From: Paucidesulfovibrio sp036541255
GTDB taxonomy: Bacteria; Desulfobacterota; Desulfovibrionia; Desulfovibrionales; Desulfovibrionaceae
Direction of reading: 5' to 3'
DNA: 64,000 nt
Assembly: GCA_036541255.1 (NCBI GenBank)
Contig: JAZHDD010000067.1
Span: 62,001-126,000 of the forward strand
A program made the translations under genes and the position numbers. The notes below the pieces were generated by a model. That model saw nothing but the letters and a program-made list of their open reading frames with translations, was not told the origin of the DNA and ran no database searches. Below are positions 1-8,642 of this stretch, piece after piece (the stretch's first letter is position 1; each line of letters opens with the position of its first letter).

Positions 1-877
1 TGAAATGGGTGCAACGGTTGGAATCGGTGTTGAAAATGGAGATACGCTCCAGGGAATCCACCAGTTCGCCCCGGCCCACGCTCAGACGCGAGACATTGTC
101 GTCGCCCAGCTTGGATAGGAAGTTGTTGTAGTTCGGGTACTGGTAATAGGAAAGGGGCAGGCTGAAGGTCTCCTGCTTGTCTCCGGTCCGGAAGAAGAGG
201 CGCTTGTCCGAGATGTTCAGTTCGATCTCGTCGGCGGTCAGCCACTTCTTGAGCTCGGCCAGATACTTCTTCTGAATCAGCACGCCCTCTTCAGGCAGGA
301 GCTGGAAGATGTCGTCATTGATGAACTTGAGCATGGCGAACTGGTGGCCGTTCAGGCCGCAGACCTCGATGGTGCCCTCTGCGCTGCGCGAGCGGGCGAA
401 GAAGATGCAGGCAATGGCCTCCATGGAGTCTTCATCGCTGATGCAATAGGAAATCTTGTCGATGATCTCGTGCAGAAAATCCCCGGACCAGAACACGGTT
501 CCTTCCTCCGGGAAAGAGGAAAACTTCTGGAACCACTCCACGTCGTTCACGGGCAGCTTGTATTTGCGCGCGCCCTGTTCCACGAGAACATTCTGCTTGT
601 CCGGGTCGGTCTTGATGACCAGCTCGCCCGAAGGCAGCTTGCGGACCAATTCGTAAAACGCACGGCCCTGGATGCCGGCCAATCCTTCTTCCTGGATCTG
701 GGCGGGATAGGAACCGCAGAATTCGAGATTGGAGTCCGTGGACATTATGTTCAGCCTGCCATCCTCGCATTTCAGCCAGATGGTGCGCAAAAAGGCCGCG
801 CCTGTTTTGGCGGGAATGATGTTGGCTGACTTCTGCAGACCTTCGATGATCTCGTCTCTTTGTACTCTTAAGAACAT
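1..877 (-). CDS. dnaN: DNA polymerase III beta sliding clamp, C-terminus cut by window edge
   Basis: The frame is open from an ATG at 875-877 to base 1, giving 292 residues of a protein that is usually about 370-390 long, so the C-terminal part of the third clamp domain lies outside the window. It begins MFLRVQRDEIIEGLQKSANI, typical of the first clamp domain, and continues with clamp-like segments such as KLPSGELVIK and SISYCISDE-like strands. A good ribosome site (AAGGAG, 7 bases before the ATG) supports the start. The clamp encircles DNA and tethers the replicative polymerase. It lies 136 bases downstream of dnaA on the same strand, the usual dnaA-dnaN order. Identification is from sequence pattern plus context. 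Confidence 0.93.
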   Translation of the reverse strand, partial: MFLRVQRDEIIEGLQKSANIIPAKTGAAFLRTIWLKCEDGRLNIMSTDSNLEFCGSYPAQIQEEGLAGIQGRAFYELVRKLPSGELVIKTDPDKQNVLVEQGARKYKLPVNDVEWFQKFSSFPEEGTVFWSGDFLHEIIDKISYCISDEDSMEAIACIFFARSRSAEGTIEVCGLNGHQFAMLKFINDDIFQLLPEEGVLIQKKYLAELKKWLTADEIELNISDKRLFFRTGDKQETFSLPLSYYQYPNYNNFLSKLGDDNVSRLSVGRGELVDSLERISIFNTDSNRCTHF

Positions 878-1013
878 AAAGAAGACTCCTTGTCGTTTTT
901 ATTAGGCCTGTCGGTTTGTAAGCAACTCACACAACAGCCTGTAAAGCTTAAATTTTATAGCAACATTACCTGTTACGACTTAGGAACGTAACGCACACAT
1001 TCAAGCACCGGGA
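878..1013. other. dnaA-dnaN intergenic region, no recognisable DnaA boxes
   Basis: This 136-base gap between dnaA and dnaN is AT-richer than its surroundings, with a stretch such as AAGCTTAAATTTTATAG. I looked for TTATNCACA-type DnaA boxes on both strands and found none at zero or one mismatch. It could carry a dnaN promoter, but none stands out. Confidence 0.4.
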
Positions 1014-2324
1014 TCATTCCCGACCATACAACAAACATTTTTTCTTCAACTCTTTTAACAGGCTGTTCAGATCCTTGTCATCATCCCGCAACTGTTCAAT
1101 TTTTTTTACAGAATACAGCACCGTTGAGTGGTCCTTGCCGCCGAAGGTGCGGCCCAGGGCCGGATAGGAAACCGGAAGCAGGGTCTTGCAGAGATACATG
1201 GCGATCTGCCTGGCCTGCGCAATATGGGCGTGCCGTTTGCTGCCCCTGATTTCCTTTGCGCTGACGCTGAAATGTTCCGCAACCAGGGAGATGACGTTTT
1301 CCGCCTGAAGGGCGTCCGCGGTTTTCTCTTCCGTGTTGTTCAGAATCAGCTCGAAATCCCGTTTGGAAATATCCTTTTTGACCAACTCGCGGAAGGCCAC
1401 GAGCTTGGTAAGAATGCCTTGAAGATAGCGAAAATCCGTGAAGCGCTGCGCCAGGGAGAGAATCTGTTCTTTGGAAAGAGGCAGTTTCTTGGTGCGGGAC
1501 TGTTCGCGAATAAAGTCGATGCGCACTTCCAGGTCGGGCTGCTTGAGCGTGACCATGAGGCCCCATTCCAGGCGGGAAAGCAGCACCGGGTCCAAAAAGT
1601 CGCAGGCGGTCACCTTGCCCTGGCAGCAGAAGACCATTTGTTTTTTGCGGTCAAAGAAATGATTGAAAATAATGATCATTTCCTGCTGCATGCCATCGTA
1701 TTTCTGGATTTGGTGGAAGTCATCCACAAAAAGAAAATCGTGCGAAAAAATATGGTTGCGCGCCCGGAAAACATCCCCGGAAAATGTCGAGCTGTAAAGG
1801 TTTTTCAACTCGTCCATGGACAGCAGCAGCATGGAGGCAGGGTCGGTCTTTTTGCTGATCTCGTTGGCTATGGCCCGCAGCAGATGGGATTTTCCCGAGC
1901 CGTTGTTGCCGCAGATTATGAAGGGGTTGAAGAGCGAGCCCACCTGCTTGGTCACTTCCTTGGCCGAGGCCATGGGAAAGTAGTTTTTCTTGTTGACCAG
2001 AAAACTGTCAAAGATGAACTGGGAATCAAAGGGGAAGCCGACAGCCTTGGTGCCGGTCTCCACCACGCGGCTGGCACCCGCGTCCGAGCTTGGGGCGCTG
2101 TAGCGGATGGTGTATTCGCCGCCGAGAAACCGGTTCAGCTGGGCCTCGAATTTGTCCTGAATGGTGCTTTCGAACCAGCGGGCGAAAAAACCATGCGGAA
2201 AAGTAACGGAAACGCGTCGTTCCTCGCGGGAGATGCTCATGAGCAAAGGATCGAACCAGCGGGCGAGTTCGCTTTCGGAGCAGGTCTGCTGCAGATGTTC
2301 CCGGAAGGCTTGTTTTGTTTCCAA
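1014..2324 (-). CDS. dnaA: chromosomal replication initiator protein DnaA
   Basis: Initiator that binds oriC and opens the duplex. From the TTG at 2322-2324 it has 436 residues. Domain I is LETKQAFREHLQQTCSESEL; the AAA+ core has Walker A GNNGSGKS at about 139-146 and Walker B FLFVDDFHQ at about 198-206; the C-terminus has the DnaA signature around GGKDHSTV. The frame stays open upstream to 2441, but that stretch contains a good promoter (-10 TATAAT at 2416-2421) whose transcript would begin downstream of the ATG at 2415-2417, so the longer form is unlikely. No clear ribosome site precedes the TTG, so the exact start is uncertain. dnaN follows; the homocysteine gene diverges upstream. Confidence 0.93.
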   Translation of the reverse strand: METKQAFREHLQQTCSESELARWFDPLLMSISREERRVSVTFPHGFFARWFESTIQDKFEAQLNRFLGGEYTIRYSAPSSDAGASRVVETGTKAVGFPFDSQFIFDSFLVNKKNYFPMASAKEVTKQVGSLFNPFIICGNNGSGKSHLLRAIANEISKKTDPASMLLLSMDELKNLYSSTFSGDVFRARNHIFSHDFLFVDDFHQIQKYDGMQQEMIIIFNHFFDRKKQMVFCCQGKVTACDFLDPVLLSRLEWGLMVTLKQPDLEVRIDFIREQSRTKKLPLSKEQILSLAQRFTDFRYLQGILTKLVAFRELVKKDISKRDFELILNNTEEKTADALQAENVISLVAEHFSVSAKEIRGSKRHAHIAQARQIAMYLCKTLLPVSYPALGRTFGGKDHSTVLYSVKKIEQLRDDDKDLNSLLKELKKKCLLYGRE

Positions 2325-2415
2325 AGTAGGAGAATCGTTGATTTTGTAGGTTGTAGAGGGCCAGGAAAAAAAAGAGCTCGGATGCGAGTCGTATCGATCC
2401 GCGCTGGAACGTATC

Positions 2416-2446
2416 ATTATATAGCCCAAAAACCCGCGCAAGCCAA
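2416..2446 (-). promoter_or_regulatory. Predicted sigma-70-type promoter of dnaA
   Basis: On the minus strand TTGGCT (2441-2446) is followed after 19 bases by a perfect TATAAT (2416-2421). The spacing is slightly long. It lies inside the upstream extension of the dnaA frame, which argues that translation starts further downstream. Confidence 0.5.
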
Positions 2447-2552
2447 GCGTTAGAGGGGCAAATCCCTGGCCGGACCAGGAAAAAAATTGCCTTCCGCATT
2501 GAATTGGGACACTATCTGCGTCTTACGGAGCAAGTTCAAAGCGGAGGTAAGC

Positions 2553-3722
2553 GTGGCCACCTATCAGGTCAAGAAAACCATCCAGGAAATCAACGACCGC
2601 ATCCGCAAGGGCAAGGCGGTCGTTCTCAACGCAGAGGAAATGACTGCGGAAGTCCGCCGTCTGGGCAAGGTCAAGGCGGCCAAGGAAGTGGACGTGGTCA
2701 CCACGGGCACGTTCTCCACCATGTGCTCTTCGGGCGTGCTGTTCAATATCGGCCAGGAACCTCCGGTCATGAAAACGTCCCAGGTCTGGCTGAACAATGT
2801 GCCGACCTATGCCGGACTGGCCGCGGTGGACGGTTTTATCGGCGCTACCGAACCCACCGAGGATGATCCCTTGAACAAGGTCCATCCCGGACGTTTCGTC
2901 TATGGCGGCGGCCATGTCATCGAGGATCTGGTTCGCGGCAAGGCCGTGCACCTCAAGGCCCGGGCCTATGGCACGGATTGCTATCCCCGGCGCAAGCTGG
3001 ACAAGGATGTCACCCTGGCCGACCTGCCCAATGCCTGGCTGCTCAACCCGCGCAATTGCTATCAGAATTACAATTGCGCCGTGAACCTGACCAGTCGGAC
3101 CATCTACACCTACATGGGACCGCTCAAGCCCAAGTCGCGCAACGCCAACTTTGCCACGGCCGGCCAGCTCTCGCCCTTGTTCAACGATCCCCTGTTCAAG
3201 ACCATTGGTCTGGGCACGCGCATCTTCCTGGGCGGAGGCATCGGCTACGTGATCGGCGCGGGCACTCAGCACAATCCCAGGCCGCCGCGCAACGAGTACG
3301 GCATTCCCACGGTGGCTGCGGGCACGCTGATGGTCAAGGGCGATCTCAAGGGCATGAGCCCGCGCTATCTGCGCGGCATGTCCATTGTGGGCTACGGCTG
3401 TTCCCTGGCCGTGGGCGTGGGCATTCCCATTCCCATCCTCAATGAGGAAATAGCCTGGCATACGGGCGTGTCCGACGCGGACATCCAGGTGCCGGTCAAG
3501 GATTACGGCTACGATTATCCCAATGGCATTCCCCGGGTGCTGGCCCATGTGACCATGGAAGAGCTCAAGTCCGGTGAAATAATCGTGGATGGAAAGAAAA
3601 TTCCGTCCATCCCGCTGACTTCCCATCCCATGTCTCTGGAAGTGGCGGATACGCTCAAAAAGTGGATTTTGGAAGGCAAGTTCCTGCTCAGCCAGCCGGT
3701 TGAGGAAATCGACTGCTTTTAG
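2553..3722 (+). CDS. DUF39/HcyBio homocysteine biosynthesis protein (aspartate-semialdehyde sulfurtransferase type)
   Basis: A 389-residue member of the HcyBio (DUF39) family, known in methanogens and Desulfovibrio to make homocysteine from aspartate semialdehyde and a reduced sulfur donor without O-acetylhomoserine. The GTG at 2553 is preceded by GGAGG at 2543-2547, so the open frame further upstream (to 2487) is probably not translated. Visible features are the GTFSTMCSSGV segment (Cys58), RAYGTDCYPRR (Cys143) and the glycine-rich LGGGIGYVIGAGTQHNPRPP. The C-terminus ends soon after the core, with no CBS domains. The usual partner gene (NIL-domain/ferredoxin protein) is not adjacent. A strong terminator follows. 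Family assignment is confident; the reaction is from family knowledge. Confidence 0.85.
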   Translation: MATYQVKKTIQEINDRIRKGKAVVLNAEEMTAEVRRLGKVKAAKEVDVVTTGTFSTMCSSGVLFNIGQEPPVMKTSQVWLNNVPTYAGLAAVDGFIGATEPTEDDPLNKVHPGRFVYGGGHVIEDLVRGKAVHLKARAYGTDCYPRRKLDKDVTLADLPNAWLLNPRNCYQNYNCAVNLTSRTIYTYMGPLKPKSRNANFATAGQLSPLFNDPLFKTIGLGTRIFLGGGIGYVIGAGTQHNPRPPRNEYGIPTVAAGTLMVKGDLKGMSPRYLRGMSIVGYGCSLAVGVGIPIPILNEEIAWHTGVSDADIQVPVKDYGYDYPNGIPRVLAHVTMEELKSGEIIVDGKKIPSIPLTSHPMSLEVADTLKKWILEGKFLLSQPVEEIDCF

Positions 3723-3733
3723 GCAACATTGAC

Positions 3734-3771
3734 GGGAGGGAGGTTCGGAAACGGGCTTCCCTCCTTTTTTT
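3734..3771 (+). terminator. Rho-independent terminator after the homocysteine gene
   Basis: A G-rich arm (GGAGGGAGG) pairs with CTTCCCTCC and is followed directly by seven T residues. It acts on the plus strand only, because the other strand lacks a T-tract. Confidence 0.8.
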
Positions 3772-3785
3772 GCGTCTTTTGTCTG

Positions 3786-4958
3786 TCAGTCCCAGTTTTT
3801 TTTGCGCATCAGGAAGAAGGACCGCTTGCCGTGCACCAGCTCGGAGAGGCGGGTTTGGCCGCTGTGCATGAACGCTTTGATGGGACCGTAGCCGAACAAA
3901 CGGATGGAGAGGAGCATGGCCCAGCGCAGGCGCGCCGACCCTCTCAGTTCCGGCAGGAGGTTGCGTTTCAGCCGGGCCGCATAGGCGGCAAGAGCCTGGT
4001 CCGGAGCATTGGCCCCGTCGAGCACGGAGAGTGCTGCGTATCTGCCGCTGGCAAGGGCGTAGAAGAGACCTTCGCCCAGGGTAGGCTCCACGAGTCCGGC
4101 AGCATCGCCTGCGAGCAGCACGCGCCCTTTGCCGGGTTTTGACAGCCAATTGCCGTAGGGCAGGGGGTGGCCGTGCCATGGCGCCGCTTCGGGGGGGATG
4201 CCGAGAAACCGCAGATAGTTGGCGAAATGCTTCTGCAGGGAGGTGCGTTCGCGCAGGCCGCACATGCCCACCACAAGCGTTTCCGGATTGGGGAAAACCC
4301 AACCGTATCCGCAGCGGATAAAGCCCACATGCAATTGCGGATGGTCCAATGCATTCAGGGGAGCCGGAACAGATGTGCGCGGCACACGGATTTCCATGCT
4401 GTCCGCAAGATTGCCGCGCCAGCGGGCGCGTTGCTTCGGCGTTCCGGCCACAAAGCGCCGCACGCGGCTGTTGGCGCCATCCGCGCCGATGATGAAATTT
4501 GCCTCGAAACGACGTCCGTCAACGGTTGCCAGCCAGCCCTCGGCGGGATTACACTCGGCCGCTGCAACGCCTTGAAACACGGAGACGCCGGACCTAACCG
4601 CTTGTTCCAAAAGAAGATGATCAAAGAGCGTTCGATCCACGAAGTAAAAGGGGTCCTGCGTGCGGCCCGTGGAGAGAGCCTTTTCGCGCAGATACAGGGC
4701 GTAGGCGCTGGAGCTGCCCAGCAGGCAGCCGTTCTTGTACAAATCCTCGATGGTGAGACCCAGTGCGGCACGGAGAGCCTGGAGCGTTTTCCAGGTCAGC
4801 AGCCCGCCGCAAAGTTTGGGGCGCGGAAAACAGGCGCGGTCGATCAGGGCCACGTTGCGGCCCCGGGTCGCAAGCAGCGTGGCGGCAGCGCTTCCCGCTG
4901 GACCGCCGCCCACCACAAGGGTGTCGAAGCTGTTGTTTGTATTAGTGTAACCCGCCAT
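3786..4958 (-). CDS. Geranylgeranyl reductase family FAD-dependent oxidoreductase
   Basis: A 390-residue flavoprotein. The N-terminus MAGYTNTNNSFDTLVVGGGP carries the Rossmann GxGxxG-type motif (VVGGGPAGSAAA), followed by the Cys-Gly-Gly segment FPRPKLCGGLLT typical of geranylgeranyl reductases, the GADGANSRVRR FAD motif near residue 160, and the second FAD motif VLLAGDAAGLVEPTLGEGL near residue 285. Such enzymes saturate isoprenoid chains or act as related monooxygenase-like reductases; the substrate cannot be told. The ATG at 4956-4958 is chosen because the Rossmann strand starts soon after it; the frame is open a further 21 codons upstream. No strong ribosome site is visible. It stands alone, divergent from the HAD gene. 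Confidence 0.75.
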   Translation of the reverse strand: MAGYTNTNNSFDTLVVGGGPAGSAAATLLATRGRNVALIDRACFPRPKLCGGLLTWKTLQALRAALGLTIEDLYKNGCLLGSSSAYALYLREKALSTGRTQDPFYFVDRTLFDHLLLEQAVRSGVSVFQGVAAAECNPAEGWLATVDGRRFEANFIIGADGANSRVRRFVAGTPKQRARWRGNLADSMEIRVPRTSVPAPLNALDHPQLHVGFIRCGYGWVFPNPETLVVGMCGLRERTSLQKHFANYLRFLGIPPEAAPWHGHPLPYGNWLSKPGKGRVLLAGDAAGLVEPTLGEGLFYALASGRYAALSVLDGANAPDQALAAYAARLKRNLLPELRGSARLRWAMLLSIRLFGYGPIKAFMHSGQTRLSELVHGKRSFFLMRKKNWD

Positions 4959-5041
4959 GGGCTCGGACAATAACCTTGGGCGCCTGCCAAGCGCAAGTTG
5001 CCTGTAACGATGAAACGGCATAGGCCGTCGGACGCAAGGAA

Positions 5042-5728
5042 ATGAACAGTATTCAGGCAGTAATATTCGATTTTGACGGCACGCTGGCCGAGTTGACCAT
5101 TGATTTTTCGCTCATGAAGCGCAAGGTTGCGGCCCTGGCCGCAGGTTTTTTGCCCGAGCCGCCCAAACCCGACGACAAGCCCGTTCTGGAATGGATCGAC
5201 CAGCTGGCCGATCAGATCGCCGAATATGAAGGCAGTGAAGTGGGCCAGGAGTTTCATTCCCGGGGACGGTTGGTGGTCACGGCCACGGAGTTGGACGCGG
5301 CCCGGTCCGGGCAGCTGTTTCATTTCAGCGAAGGCCTGTTGGAGCATCTGGCGGGCCTGGGCGTGGGCCGGGGCATTTTCACGCGCAATTCCATGAGCGC
5401 CGTGCGCATTGTTTTTCCGGAAATATCGAAACACTGCGAAATCTTTTTGCCGCGCGAGGATGCACGCCGGGTCAAACCTGATCCCGAGCATGTGCATCAG
5501 ATGTTGGAAACCTTGGGCACACCCCCGGAACATACGCTGGTGGTGGGCGACTATGGCATGGATATCGAGGCCGGCCGCGCTGCTGGATGCCTTACCGCAG
5601 GCGTGCTCAGCGGCAATATGACCCGTTCGGTGCTGCGTTCGTTCAAGCCCGACTTCATCGAAAAAAATGCCGATCTGCTTTGCCGCAGGCTGGAATCCGA
5701 AGGCCTGTTTCAGGCCCGGACCAAGTGA
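5042..5728 (+). CDS. HAD-family hydrolase (phosphoglycolate phosphatase-like)
   Basis: A 228-residue haloacid-dehalogenase superfamily protein. Motif I is IFDFDGTLAE near residue 9 (nucleophile Asp and the +2 Asp), motif II is the GIFTRNSM segment, motif III is RVKPDPEHVHQML with its Lys, and motif IV is VVGDYGMDIEAGRAAG. A helical cap lies between motifs I and II, as in C1-cap phosphatases. Substrate is unknown; small phosphate esters such as phosphoglycolate are typical. The ATG follows AAGGA by only one base, an unusually short spacing, so initiation may be weak. It diverges from the flavoprotein gene 83 bases upstream and ends at a shared terminator facing ilvD. Confidence 0.75.
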   Translation: MNSIQAVIFDFDGTLAELTIDFSLMKRKVAALAAGFLPEPPKPDDKPVLEWIDQLADQIAEYEGSEVGQEFHSRGRLVVTATELDAARSGQLFHFSEGLLEHLAGLGVGRGIFTRNSMSAVRIVFPEISKHCEIFLPREDARRVKPDPEHVHQMLETLGTPPEHTLVVGDYGMDIEAGRAAGCLTAGVLSGNMTRSVLRSFKPDFIEKNADLLCRRLESEGLFQARTK

Positions 5729-5796
5729 ACCCGATACGGCAGCGCGCAGATGCGCCTTTGTTCGAGAAAGTTGTTTCCGCATGACCGGAACAACGA

Positions 5797-5832
5797 GACG
5801 GCCACTTCTGATGGAAGTGGCCGTCCTGTTTT
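5797..5832. terminator. Terminator between HAD gene and ilvD
   Basis: A perfect 12-bp stem (GACGGCCACTTC with GAAGTGGCCGTC) and a 5-base loop are followed by CTGTTTTG on the plus strand. A second inverted repeat around GTTGTTTCCG (5771-5790) sits beside it, so the region may stop both convergent genes. Confidence 0.7.
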
Positions 5833-5870
5833 GTCCGGCGTCGATCGGACGCTGTAAACGTCCGGTGGAA

Positions 5871-7538
5871 TTATTTGCGGAAGATTGCGCCGGTGGCCGC
5901 CGACGTGACCTGGGCTGCGTAGCGGCGCAGGAACGGGGAACGGATTTCCTTGGTCTTCGGGGTCCATTTGGCACGGCGCGCGTCAAGGGCCTGCTCGTCC
6001 ACGAGCAGGTTCAGGCTGCGGCCCGGAATGTCTACCTCGATCTTGTCGCCGTCCATGACCAGACCGATCAGGCCGCCTTCGGCCGCTTCCGGGGAAACAT
6101 GGCCGATGGCTGCGCCGCGCGTGCCGCCGGAAAACCGGCCGTCGGTGATCAGGGCCACGTCCGCACCCAGGCCCATGCCGGAAATGGCCGAGGTGGGCGT
6201 GAGCATTTCACGCATGCCCGGTCCGCCCTTGGGCCCTTCGTAGCGGATCACGACCACATGCCCGGCCTTGATCTCGCCGTTCAGAATGGCATCCACGGCA
6301 GCCTCTTCGGAATCGAATACGCGGGCCGTGCCTGTGCGTTGCATCATCTCGGGTGCCACTGCGGACTGCTTGACCACGCAGCCCTGTTCTGCCAGGTTGC
6401 CGCGCAAAATCGCGATGCCGCCCTGGACCGAATAGGGCTTGTCCACGGGCCGGATCACGTCCTCGTCGAGATTGGCGGCTTTGAGATCCGCAAGATTCTG
6501 GCCCAAGGTCTTGCCCGTGACTGTGAGCACGTCCAGGTCGAGCGCATCGATCTTGGCCATTTCGCTCATGACCGCGGGAATGCCGCCGGCCCGGTCCAGG
6601 TCCTCGATGTGATGCTGGCCGGCCGGAGACAGCTTGCACAGATTGGGGACCTTCTTGCTGATCTCGTCGAAGAGTTCCAGGTTCAGGTTCAGCCCGGCCT
6701 CGTAAAAGATGGCGGGCAGATGCAGCACCGTGTTGGTGGAGCCGCCCAAAGCCATGTCCATGGTCACGGCGTTGCGTACGGAATGCTCGGTCACGATGTC
6801 GCGCGGGGTGATGTTCTTTTCCAGCAGACCCATGACCGCCATGCCCGCATGTTTGGCCAGACGCACGCGCGCTGCCGAGACCGCGGGAATGGTGCCGTTG
6901 CCGGGCAGGGCCAGGCCAATGGCCTCGGAAAGACAGTTCATGGTGTTGGCCGTGAACATGCCGGAACAGGAGCCGCAGGTGGGGCAGGCGCATTCTTCCA
7001 GGTCCGCCAGTTCGGCTTCGCTCATGGAACCGGTCTTGACCCGGCCCACGCCCTCGAAGACCGTGATCAGGTCCGAGACCTTGCCCTTTTTCAGGCCAGC
7101 GAGCATGGGGCCGCCCGAAACGATGACCGCCGGGATGTTCAGCCGCAGCATGGCCATGAGCATGCCGGGCACGATCTTGTCGCAGTTGGTCACGCAGACC
7201 AGGGCGTCAAAGGGATGCGCCGTGGCCATGATTTCGATGGAATCGGCGATGATCTCGCGGCTGGGCAGGGAGAAGCGCATGCCTTCGTGGTTCATGGCCA
7301 AGCCGTCGCATACGCCGATGGCCGGAAATTCCATGGGGGTGCCGCCGCTCAGCCGGACGCCCGCCTTGACCGCGTCCGCAATGCTGCGCAGATGCACATG
7401 GCCGGGAATGATTTCGTTGAAGGCGTTGCATACGCCCACCAGGGGCCGGTCCATCTCCTCACGGGTCAGGCCCAGGGCATGCAGCAATGAACGGTGCGGC
7501 GCTTTTTCCAGGCCGCCGGTCATTTTTTTGCTTCTCAT
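5871..7538 (-). CDS. ilvD: Dihydroxy-acid dehydratase
   Basis: A 555-residue IlvD/Edd-family Fe-S dehydratase that converts 2,3-dihydroxy-3-methylvalerate or -isovalerate to the 2-oxo acid in isoleucine/valine/leucine synthesis. Cluster-ligand cysteines are visible in VCNAFNEI, VTNCDKIVPGM and CPTCGSCSGMFTANTMNCL; substrate-binding segments GGSTNTVLHLPA and the C-terminal TDGRFSGGTRGAAIGHVSPEA match the family. Length is full. The ATG at 7536-7538 is 7 bases after AAGGAG; a TTG one codon earlier is less well spaced. It is the last gene of a minus-strand series with the TPR lipoprotein and ftsEX upstream, separated by 100 bases. Confidence 0.95.
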   Translation of the reverse strand: MRSKKMTGGLEKAPHRSLLHALGLTREEMDRPLVGVCNAFNEIIPGHVHLRSIADAVKAGVRLSGGTPMEFPAIGVCDGLAMNHEGMRFSLPSREIIADSIEIMATAHPFDALVCVTNCDKIVPGMLMAMLRLNIPAVIVSGGPMLAGLKKGKVSDLITVFEGVGRVKTGSMSEAELADLEECACPTCGSCSGMFTANTMNCLSEAIGLALPGNGTIPAVSAARVRLAKHAGMAVMGLLEKNITPRDIVTEHSVRNAVTMDMALGGSTNTVLHLPAIFYEAGLNLNLELFDEISKKVPNLCKLSPAGQHHIEDLDRAGGIPAVMSEMAKIDALDLDVLTVTGKTLGQNLADLKAANLDEDVIRPVDKPYSVQGGIAILRGNLAEQGCVVKQSAVAPEMMQRTGTARVFDSEEAAVDAILNGEIKAGHVVVIRYEGPKGGPGMREMLTPTSAISGMGLGADVALITDGRFSGGTRGAAIGHVSPEAAEGGLIGLVMDGDKIEVDIPGRSLNLLVDEQALDARRAKWTPKTKEIRSPFLRRYAAQVTSAATGAIFRK

Positions 7539-7640
7539 CAAAAAGCTCCTTGGCGTCTTTTCGGGGCGACGTGTCCCGGAAACGAGTGTAGCGGCCGAGA
7601 CGGCCCGCTGTAAAGTCGTGGAGACCAGGCTTGGGCTGTT

Positions 7641-8555
7641 CTAGCCGTTGCCCAGCGCGGTCACGTCCAGGGTTTCGTAGCCGTAGATGACGCTTACGCT
7701 GGGCTCGCCCTCTTCCGGGGTTTCCACCGAAATATAGCTCTTGTAGGGTTGGCCGTTGATGCGCGCGATGCGGCGGCCCTCTTCCTGCATGTCCAGGGCC
7801 TCGCTCACGTCCGGCATGGCGGCCAGGGCCAGGGCGGCCAGCTCGTAGGGCTGCTTTTCGTCGGGCCGGATGTCCATGGCGTCTTCAAAGAGGCTCACGG
7901 CGCGGGCGTATTCCTGAATGTTGTAGTGGGCGGCGGCGCACATGAGCGTGAGCTTGTAGGAGTCGGAATCCGCGTCAACGGCCCGGTCCAGGTGCTCGGC
8001 CGCTTCCTTGTGCTCGCCCTGGCTCAGGGCGCAGAGGGCCAGTTCCTCATGGAAGAAGGCAATGTCCTCGTCCCGCTCCACGGCCAGGGCCAGGGCTTCG
8101 CGCGCGGCCGGAATATCGTCTGCCAGCCGCAGGGCGCGTCCCTTGAGGCCGTAGGTCTCTGCTGTTTCCGGGTCCAGCTCGATGGATTTGTTCAGATTGT
8201 CCACGGCCGCGGAATAGTCGCCCATGCTGATGCAGGCGGCGCCGCGTACGCGCAGGGCGCGGGCATTGGCAGGGTCGTTTGCCAGCACCGCTGCGGTGTC
8301 TTCCAGGGCCTGCTCGTAGGAGCCCAGGCGCTGGTAGATGGTGGCCCGGTCCACAAGCAGCTCGGGATCGCCGGGATTGCGCTGGAGCAGGTCGTTCACG
8401 GCATAGATGGCGGCGCGGTATTGCCCGTTCTCGATCATTTCGGGCACGCCCTTGGCTTCCCGCTTGGGCTCGGACCCGGAAAAGGAAAAGAGGGAACAGG
8501 CGCTGAGCAGCGCCGTGCACAGAGACATGACCAGAATGATGCGAAGCGGACGCAT
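7641..8555 (-). CDS. TPR-repeat lipoprotein
   Basis: A 304-residue predicted lipoprotein. The start at 8553-8555 has GGAGG four bases upstream and gives MRPLRIILVMSLCTALLSAC, a type II signal peptide with lipobox LSAC. The mature part is a run of tetratricopeptide-like helices (for example GQYRAAIYAVNDLLQRNPGD, GSYEQALEDTAAVLANDPAN, GDYSAAVDNLNKSIELDPET), a protein-interaction scaffold. The C-terminal 50 residues are not TPR-like. It lies between ftsX and ilvD on the same strand, 87 bases after ftsX. It may have an envelope or division role through its neighbour, but that is inference only. Confidence 0.75.
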   Translation of the reverse strand: MRPLRIILVMSLCTALLSACSLFSFSGSEPKREAKGVPEMIENGQYRAAIYAVNDLLQRNPGDPELLVDRATIYQRLGSYEQALEDTAAVLANDPANARALRVRGAACISMGDYSAAVDNLNKSIELDPETAETYGLKGRALRLADDIPAAREALALAVERDEDIAFFHEELALCALSQGEHKEAAEHLDRAVDADSDSYKLTLMCAAAHYNIQEYARAVSLFEDAMDIRPDEKQPYELAALALAAMPDVSEALDMQEEGRRIARINGQPYKSYISVETPEEGEPSVSVIYGYETLDVTALGNG

Positions 8556-8642
8556 GAAACCTCCAGGCGCGCCGGAAACAAGACGCGGCGAGCGCTGCTT
8601 ATACCCGGCTTTGCTCATCAGGTAAAGACGGGCCCTTCCGGG

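Noticed and set aside
2960..2978. TGGCACGGATTGCTA as a sigma-54 promoter
   Set aside because: GG and GC are separated by eight instead of ten bases, and it lies inside a coding sequence.
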